This document shows positions 30,867 through 35,135 of a stretch of 35,135 bases of DNA, piece by piece. Position numbers and translations under genes: made by a program. Every line of letters begins with the position of its first letter. Within the stretch, counting starts at the first letter, position 1. Origin of the DNA: SIG710 sp045648605 (GTDB lineage Bacteria; Bacillota; Clostridia; Oscillospirales; CAG-272); NCBI GenBank assembly GCA_045648605.1, contig JAZROG010000127.1:1-35135 (forward strand). Reading direction: 5' to 3'. The notes beneath the pieces are model-generated. The model had not been told where the DNA came from. It searched no databases and was given only the letters and a program-made list of their open reading frames with translations.

Positions 30867-31826
30867 TCAGATAAGTCCCTCGTCGCAGAGCTCCTTTATT
30901 ATTGACGCAAGCTTTTCCTTTGATTCCATCAAATAGTCATGCTCCTTTTTGCTGAGCTTAATTTCGATGACCTTTTTTATTCCGTCCCTTCCGACAATAC
31001 TCGGCATAGACATACAGAGGTTACTTACCCCATATTCACCGTCAAGGTATGTGGAAACAGGCATTATAGTTCTTTCGTTGCGCAGGATAGCGGTGCATAT
31101 TCTCTTTACCGCCTGCGCCACCGCATAGTAGGTTGCGCCCTTTGCCTCAATTATGCTGTATGCGCTGTTTTTCACCTCGTCATATATTCCGTGAAGGCAC
31201 TCAATAGTGCCGCAGGCAGTGGATTCAGCACAGTAGGTATCAAGATCGATTCCCGAAATATTGGCACTGCTCCAAACAGCAAGCTCACTGTCGCCATGCT
31301 CACCGATGATGAAGGAATGAACATTTCTCGCGTCAACTCCAAGTCTCTGCCCGATGAGATATTTGAGACGTGCGGTGTCAAGCACCGTACCCGAGCCTAT
31401 TACCCTGCTTGAGGGAAAGCCTGATACCTTCCATGTGACATAGGTAAGGATATCAACAGGATTTGTAACCACAAGCAAAATCCCGTCTCTGTTGTATTTC
31501 ACGATATTATCAACTATGCTGTGGAAGATCTTCACATTTGTCTTTACAAGATCTGTCCTTGTTTGCCCCGGCTTCTGATTTGCCCCCGCTGTGATTATAA
31601 CGATGGCGGCATCCGAGAGATCATTGTAATCACCCGCGTAAATTCTTACGGGCGAAAGGAATGGCAGACCGTGAACAAGATCCATCGCCTCTCCCTCAGC
31701 CTTTTTTCTGTCGATATCTATAAGAACTATCTCTGAAAAAAGCTCGCTCTGAATAAGGGTGTATGCTGTGGTGGCACCGACGAATCCGCAACCGATTATG
31801 GCACATTTCTGAATATTAACACTCAT
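30867..31826 (-). CDS. ldh: L-lactate dehydrogenase
   Basis: A 319-residue NAD-dependent dehydrogenase that reduces pyruvate to L-lactate in fermentation. The NAD site is IIGCGFVGAT (10-19). The substrate loop ANQKPGQTRTDL has Gln84 at the position that distinguishes lactate from malate dehydrogenase, and the catalytic arginine of the loop is Arg90; the proton-relay histidine is His177 in IGEHGDSE. AAAGGAG precedes the ATG by 6 nt. A perfect inverted repeat lies in the leader (31847-31865). No terminator is obvious before the lipid kinase promoter. Confidence 0.94.
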   Translation of the reverse strand: MSVNIQKCAIIGCGFVGATTAYTLIQSELFSEIVLIDIDRKKAEGEAMDLVHGLPFLSPVRIYAGDYNDLSDAAIVIITAGANQKPGQTRTDLVKTNVKIFHSIVDNIVKYNRDGILLVVTNPVDILTYVTWKVSGFPSSRVIGSGTVLDTARLKYLIGQRLGVDARNVHSFIIGEHGDSELAVWSSANISGIDLDTYCAESTACGTIECLHGIYDEVKNSAYSIIEAKGATYYAVAQAVKRICTAILRNERTIMPVSTYLDGEYGVSNLCMSMPSIVGRDGIKKVIEIKLSKKEHDYLMESKEKLASIIKELCDEGLI

Positions 31827-31846
31827 TTTTTATCTCCTTTGATCTG

Positions 31847-31865
31847 ACATTTGGGTATCAAATGT
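31847..31865. promoter_or_regulatory. Inverted repeat upstream of ldh
   Basis: ACATTTG and CAAATGT flank GGTAT, a perfect 7-bp inverted repeat about 20 nt before the ldh start. It could be an operator; it does not match the Rex consensus. Confidence 0.4.
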
Positions 31866-31886
31866 ATTTATCAATATTATTGCCAC

Positions 31887-32576
31887 TTATTTCTCGGTTA
31901 TGTAATTTACAAAAAACACCTCTGCACAATTCCTTGCAAGAGACAGATTCATTCTCTCTCCATTGTTTTTTTCATCAAGGGCAATGGAAAGTGATGAAAT
32001 ATATTGTCCAAGAACAGCCTCATTATGCCGCGTTTTCTCATAAAAAGCGGTGCTTTTTCGATTTATCTCCCCTGCCATGGAATGAGAGAGATTATATTTT
32101 GAAATAAGCAATTTGGATTTCTCCTTGCTTTCACCTTCAATCACAAAGGAAGCTCGCTTCAAAAGCGAAATATTTTTGCCTATCTCCATATCAGCTTCTG
32201 TAAGCTCATCGCCACCGATATCGGGAGCGTCCTCTCCTTCAAGCTTCTCAATGGCCGACAAAAGCGAATAAAAGGTATTGAGCTTTTTCTTTGCCTCTGC
32301 AGGATCAACACTGTTCCATATTCCGTCTATAGTGAGTGTATCATTATATTTTTTTACAAGAGCACATATCCTTTCGCTTCTTTGCTCAAAATCCGTCTCC
32401 GCCCTTTTCAAAGCATCAGATCGTCCGATGAGCACCGCATAAAATGAATTTAAGCGCTCGGAAAGCTGACTCATTTCGTCCTTCGGCTTATTTACAAATT
32501 TTAAAATATATTCCGTATCTTCCTCGTTCATTCCCGCAAGGACAAAGGAATATTTATCATAAAAATTCTCTTTCAT
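31887..32576 (-). CDS. Unknown protein, helical and highly charged
   Basis: A 229-residue protein without signal peptide, membrane helix or recognised motif. It is predicted to be almost wholly helical, with Glu/Lys-rich heptad-like stretches (about 37-90 and 140-190) that may form coiled coils. The start ATG at 32576 has GGGG 6 nt upstream. It lies just after the khpA terminator with no clear promoter of its own, so it may depend on read-through from the ffh operon. No function is proposed. Confidence 0.6.
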   Translation of the reverse strand: MKENFYDKYSFVLAGMNEEDTEYILKFVNKPKDEMSQLSERLNSFYAVLIGRSDALKRAETDFEQRSERICALVKKYNDTLTIDGIWNSVDPAEAKKKLNTFYSLLSAIEKLEGEDAPDIGGDELTEADMEIGKNISLLKRASFVIEGESKEKSKLLISKYNLSHSMAGEINRKSTAFYEKTRHNEAVLGQYISSLSIALDEKNNGERMNLSLARNCAEVFFVNYITEK

Positions 32577-32589
32577 TTTTTCCCCAAAA

Positions 32590-32621
32590 ACGAAAAAGAG
32601 CGGTTTTCCGCCCTTTTTCGT
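32590..32621 (-). terminator. Intrinsic terminator of the ylxM-ffh-rpsP-khpA operon
   Basis: ACGAAAAAGGGCGG pairs with CCGCTCTTTTTCGT (one G-U) around AAAA, followed by TTTTG on the minus strand. The stem also works on the plus strand. Confidence 0.85.
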
Positions 32622-32632
32622 CTGTTTGATTC

Positions 32633-32869
32633 TTATCGAATTTCAACATTTACCTTCTTGCTCACTGTTCCTGCAGCGGCCTTCATAACGGTTCTGATCG
32701 CCTTTGCGATTCTGCCGTGTCTGCCGATTACAAGTCCCATGTCGCCTTCGGCAACACTGAGCGTAAGGGTAACGGAATCGTCATCCTCGGTGGAAGTTAC
32801 TGTAACCTCATCGGGGTTATCAACGATTGCACGGGCGATGCCGTATAAAACTTCCTTAAGATCCAGCAT
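32633..32869 (-). CDS. khpA: KH-domain RNA-binding protein KhpA
   Basis: A 78-residue single KH domain protein (formerly YlqC) with the KH loop IGRHGRIAKAI containing GxxG. KhpA pairs with KhpB/EloR in Gram-positive bacteria and binds many RNAs, affecting cell elongation. CGGAG precedes the ATG. Its place after rpsP is standard. Confidence 0.93.
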   Translation of the reverse strand: MLDLKEVLYGIARAIVDNPDEVTVTSTEDDDSVTLTLSVAEGDMGLVIGRHGRIAKAIRTVMKAAAGTVSKKVNVEIR

Positions 32870-32888
32870 TTTTATCTCCGTTCAAAAA

Positions 32889-33134
32889 TTACTCGGTAAT
32901 GCCGGACTTCTTAAGAAGAGACTTAACGGTATCTGTGGGCTGTGCGCCGTTAGCGATCCATTTCTTTGCCTTTTCGCCGTCGATCTTGATATCTGCGGGC
33001 TCGGTCATAGGATTGTAGTAACCGATCTCCTCAATAAAACGACCATCGCGGGGGAAACGGCTGTCTGCAACGACAACGCGGTAGAAAGGAGCCTTCTTTG
33101 CACCCATTCTTCTAAGTCTGATTTTAACTGCCAT
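32889..33134 (-). CDS. rpsP: 30S ribosomal protein S16
   Basis: An 81-residue small-subunit protein that stabilises 16S rRNA folding. The N-terminal VKIRLRRMGAKKAPFYRVVV and the RDGRFIEEIGYYNP segment are diagnostic. GGAGG precedes the ATG by 9 nt. It lies between ffh and khpA as in other Firmicutes. Confidence 0.97.
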   Translation of the reverse strand: MAVKIRLRRMGAKKAPFYRVVVADSRFPRDGRFIEEIGYYNPMTEPADIKIDGEKAKKWIANGAQPTDTVKSLLKKSGITE

Positions 33135-33190
33135 GATTTTTGTCCTCCAAAAATTATAATATTGATAAATTTTATATAAAAATCCGTAAA

Positions 33191-34531
33191 TCAGAACGGA
33201 ATTTTCATTCTGCCAAGCTTGCCCATCTTTTTGGGATTCATAGATGAGAACTGCTTCATCATCTTTCTTATCTGGTCGAACTGGCGAAGGAGCTTATTGA
33301 CCTCCTCAACGCTGGTTCCGCTTCCCGCAGCAATTCTCTTTTTGCGGTTTGCGTTTATTATCTCGGGCTTTTCTCTCTCAAGCCTTGTCATGGATTTGAT
33401 GATAGCCTCTGTTCTTGCCATAAGCTTTTCATCTATCTTCATATCCTGTGCTTGTGAAGGCTTTATTCCGGGGATCATGCCCATAAGCTGCTCCATTGAG
33501 CCCATCTTTTTTATCTGAGCAAACTGATCAAGATAATCATCAAGGGTAAATGTCTGCTTTCTTATCTTTTCCTCAAGCTCTGCCGCCTGCTTTTCATCAA
33601 AGGCCTGCTCCGCCTTTTCGATAAGAGAGAGTACATCGCCCATTCCAAGGATTCTCGATGCCATTCTGTCGGGGTGGAAGGGCTCTATCATGTCGAGCTT
33701 TTCGCCCATACCGACGAATTTTATCGGCTTGCCCGTAACGTGTCTTACAGAAAGTGCCGCACCGCCTCTTGTGTCGCCATCCAGCTTTGTGAGGATAACT
33801 CCCGTGATATCAAGAAGCTCATTGAAGGTGGAAGCAACATTAACTGCGTCCTGACCTATCATTGCGTCGATGGTGAGGAGGATTTCCGTGGGTTCAACCT
33901 CAGCCTTAATGGCTTTAAGCTCCTCCATCAGCTCCTCATCTATATGAAGTCTTCCCGCCGTATCAACAAAGACCATGTCATAACCCTTGCTAATGGCAAA
34001 TTTAAGACCTTCCTTTGCAATTTTAACGGGGGATTCCTTATCTCCCATGCTGAAAACGGGAATACCCAGTGTTTCGCCAACCACCTGAAGCTGCTTTATT
34101 GCCGCAGGACGGTAAACATCGCAGGCAACAAGAAGAGGATTTTTTCCCTGCTTCTTATAAAGTCCCGCAAGCTTTCCCGCATGGGTCGTCTTACCCGCGC
34201 CCTGAAGACCAACCATCATAACAACTGTTGGAGGCTTTGACGCGATGGTGAGCTTGCTCTGCGAGCCACCCATAAGGCTTGTCAGCTCTTCGTTTACTAT
34301 CTTTACTATCTGCTGTGCCGGCACAAGGCTTTCGAGCACATCCGAGCCGACAGCTCTTTCCGAAACAGTGTTTATGAATTCACGGACGACCTTGAAGTTT
34401 ACGTCGGCTTCCAGAAGCGCCAGCTTTATCTCGCGCATTCCCGCCTTGACATCGGCTTCGGTGAGCTTGCCCTTATTTTTAAACTTTTTAAATGCGTTTG
34501 CCAGCTTATCGCTGAGGCTCTGAAAAGGCAT
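33191..34531 (-). CDS. ffh: Signal recognition particle protein Ffh
   Basis: A 446-residue GTPase that binds signal sequences and 4.5S/SRP RNA and delivers ribosomes to FtsY at the membrane. The order is N domain (1-90), G domain with GLQGAGKTT at 108-116, DTAGRLHID and TKLDGDTRGG, then the methionine-rich M domain (about 295-430; GSMEQLMGMIPG and a GSGTSVEEVN RNA-binding motif). The start at 34531 gives the usual MPFQSLSDKL; the longer frame from 34558 overlaps ylxM. AAAGGA lies about 9 nt upstream. Confidence 0.96.
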   Translation of the reverse strand: MPFQSLSDKLANAFKKFKNKGKLTEADVKAGMREIKLALLEADVNFKVVREFINTVSERAVGSDVLESLVPAQQIVKIVNEELTSLMGGSQSKLTIASKPPTVVMMVGLQGAGKTTHAGKLAGLYKKQGKNPLLVACDVYRPAAIKQLQVVGETLGIPVFSMGDKESPVKIAKEGLKFAISKGYDMVFVDTAGRLHIDEELMEELKAIKAEVEPTEILLTIDAMIGQDAVNVASTFNELLDITGVILTKLDGDTRGGAALSVRHVTGKPIKFVGMGEKLDMIEPFHPDRMASRILGMGDVLSLIEKAEQAFDEKQAAELEEKIRKQTFTLDDYLDQFAQIKKMGSMEQLMGMIPGIKPSQAQDMKIDEKLMARTEAIIKSMTRLEREKPEIINANRKKRIAAGSGTSVEEVNKLLRQFDQIRKMMKQFSSMNPKKMGKLGRMKIPF

Positions 34532-34554
34532 ACCGTGTTTCCTTTCTAAAAAAA

Positions 34555-34884
34555 TCAACCGAGATCCGAGGCAACTGCATCAAGAGCCGCACAAAGCTCA
34601 TCATTTCCGAGCGAGGAAGCGATTCCCCTTGCTCTTTCGATGCTTTTCTGCGCCGAATCAAATTTTTCCGCAAGATGGAGCCTTTCTTCGAGAAAAACAA
34701 GCTCATCCTCCGCCTTTTTAATGATGTCTCTCACGCCCTGTCTTGAAATTCCAAGCTCCGCGGCGATCTCTGCAAGAGATAGATCATCATTATAATAAAA
34801 ATCAAGCACTTCCCTTTTTCTATCGGTGAGGACCTCGCCATAAAAATCGAGAAGATAACCCATTCCGAGGTTTTTTTCAAACAT
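34555..34884 (-). CDS. ylxM: YlxM/p13-type putative DNA-binding protein
   Basis: A 109-residue UPF0122 protein with a sigma-70 region 4-like helix-turn-helix (LTDRKREVLDFYYNDDLSLA then AEIAAELGISRQGVRDII). YlxM is conserved upstream of ffh in Firmicutes and in streptococci modulates the SRP pathway. ATG 34884 fits GGAG upstream and the normal length; the 34914 start is unsupported. It is the first gene of the operon, just after a perfect consensus promoter. Confidence 0.93.
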   Translation of the reverse strand: MFEKNLGMGYLLDFYGEVLTDRKREVLDFYYNDDLSLAEIAAELGISRQGVRDIIKKAEDELVFLEERLHLAEKFDSAQKSIERARGIASSLGNDELCAALDAVASDLG

Positions 34885-34926
34885 TTTATCACTCCGTTCA
34901 AGGGTGTAAAGCAAAATACTTTACAT

Positions 34927-34955
34927 ATTATAAACCATGCAAAGCATTTTGTCAA
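34927..34955 (-). promoter_or_regulatory. Consensus sigma-A promoter of the ylxM-ffh operon
   Basis: TTGACA (34955-34950), 17 nt, TATAAT (34932-34927): both hexamers and the spacer match the consensus exactly. Confidence 0.9.
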
Positions 34956-34987
34956 GGGGTTTTATAAAATTTTTTTATTATTTTTTT

Positions 34988-35135
34988 AAATAGGAATTTG
35001 TCGGTGCGATGAAAAACGCAAATCTGTAGGGGACGGCGACCTCGACGTCCCTAAAAAACGTGAAATCACCTATGATTTTAAATGACATGTGGGACGTCGT
35101 GGTCGCCGTCCCCTACAAAAAACGTCTCTGACAGT
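34988..35135. repeat. Fold-back intergenic repeat at the window end
   Basis: It starts with the edge sequence AAATAGGAATTTGTCGGTG (34988-35006), then AACGC and TGTAGGGG. The arms 35026-35051 and 35091-35116 are inverted repeats of 26 bp with one mismatch, enclosing 39 nt of AT-rich sequence. It has no coding capacity. The first part resembles 18834-18890. The element may extend past the window. Confidence 0.75.

Noticed and set aside
30867..31826. Malate dehydrogenase instead of lactate dehydrogenase
   Set aside because: The substrate loop has Gln84 (ANQKPG) rather than the Arg typical of malate dehydrogenase.
1..35135. CRISPR array or defence island
   Set aside because: No regularly spaced direct repeats, and no cas, restriction or toxin genes were found; repeats present are fold-back elements at irregular distances.

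Overview
The window reads as chromosomal DNA of an endospore-forming member of the Clostridia, probably a gut-type lineage. The evidence is the spoIIGA-sigE pair, the sporulation membrane genes ylbJ, yqfC/yqfD and a ytvI-like gene, an IspH-ribosomal protein S1 fusion, ylxM-ffh-rpsP-khpA, and sigma-A-type promoters of the TTGACA-17-TATAAT kind. The exact family cannot be fixed from the sequence. No tRNA, rRNA, CRISPR array, integrase or transposase gene was seen. Almost all coding space is housekeeping.

Layout. At 1-6 a gene running off the left edge begins on the minus strand, followed by a long fold-back repeat. At 303-6271 is a minus-strand cluster (queT with a preQ1-type riboswitch, an RpiR-family regulator, a BaiN/HI0933-like flavoprotein, cmk, plsC, ispH-rpsA) ending in a strong terminator. 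At 6341-9606 are a small membrane protein and a divergent group (LURP-one-like protein, UPF0340 protein, DEDDh exonuclease) facing ylbJ. At 9674-18331 is a plus-strand run: yqfC, yqfD, phoH, ybeY, era, recO, mutS2, rhaB. This couples sporulation, ribosome maturation and DNA repair genes in the order usual for Clostridia. At 18370-20536, minus strand, are spoIIGA-sigE and then a frameshifted small cysteine-rich gene with an elaborate leader. At 20810-26034 are rpsT, cysK, a ytvI-like gene (minus), a C39-like lipoprotein with a perfect Spo0A box at its start site, and uxuA. At 26035-27680 is an accessory pocket of repeats holding an XRE regulator, a second cysteine-rich gene and a broken FAD-oxidoreductase gene. 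At 27685-34884, minus strand, are topB, a diacylglycerol-kinase-like gene, ldh, an unknown coiled-coil gene, and khpA-rpsP-ffh-ylxM. The window ends in another fold-back repeat.

The most unusual material is a small cysteine-rich protein family present twice (18370-18580 minus; 26772-27020 plus). The two copies align cysteine for cysteine over 70 residues. Copy A is broken by a frameshift that one extra TA unit in a TA run would repair. It sits behind a strong extended -10 promoter, a 119-nt fold-back leader and an intrinsic terminator placed just before its ribosome binding site, which is the architecture of a transcription attenuator or riboswitch. Copy B has lost its stop codon at the junction with a repeat and lies divergent to an XRE regulator. 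I do not recognise the family or the leader.

Several intergenic regions carry unrelated-looking fold-back elements that share a short AAATAGGAATTTGTC-like edge sequence, which suggests one dispersed repeat system with interchangeable interiors.
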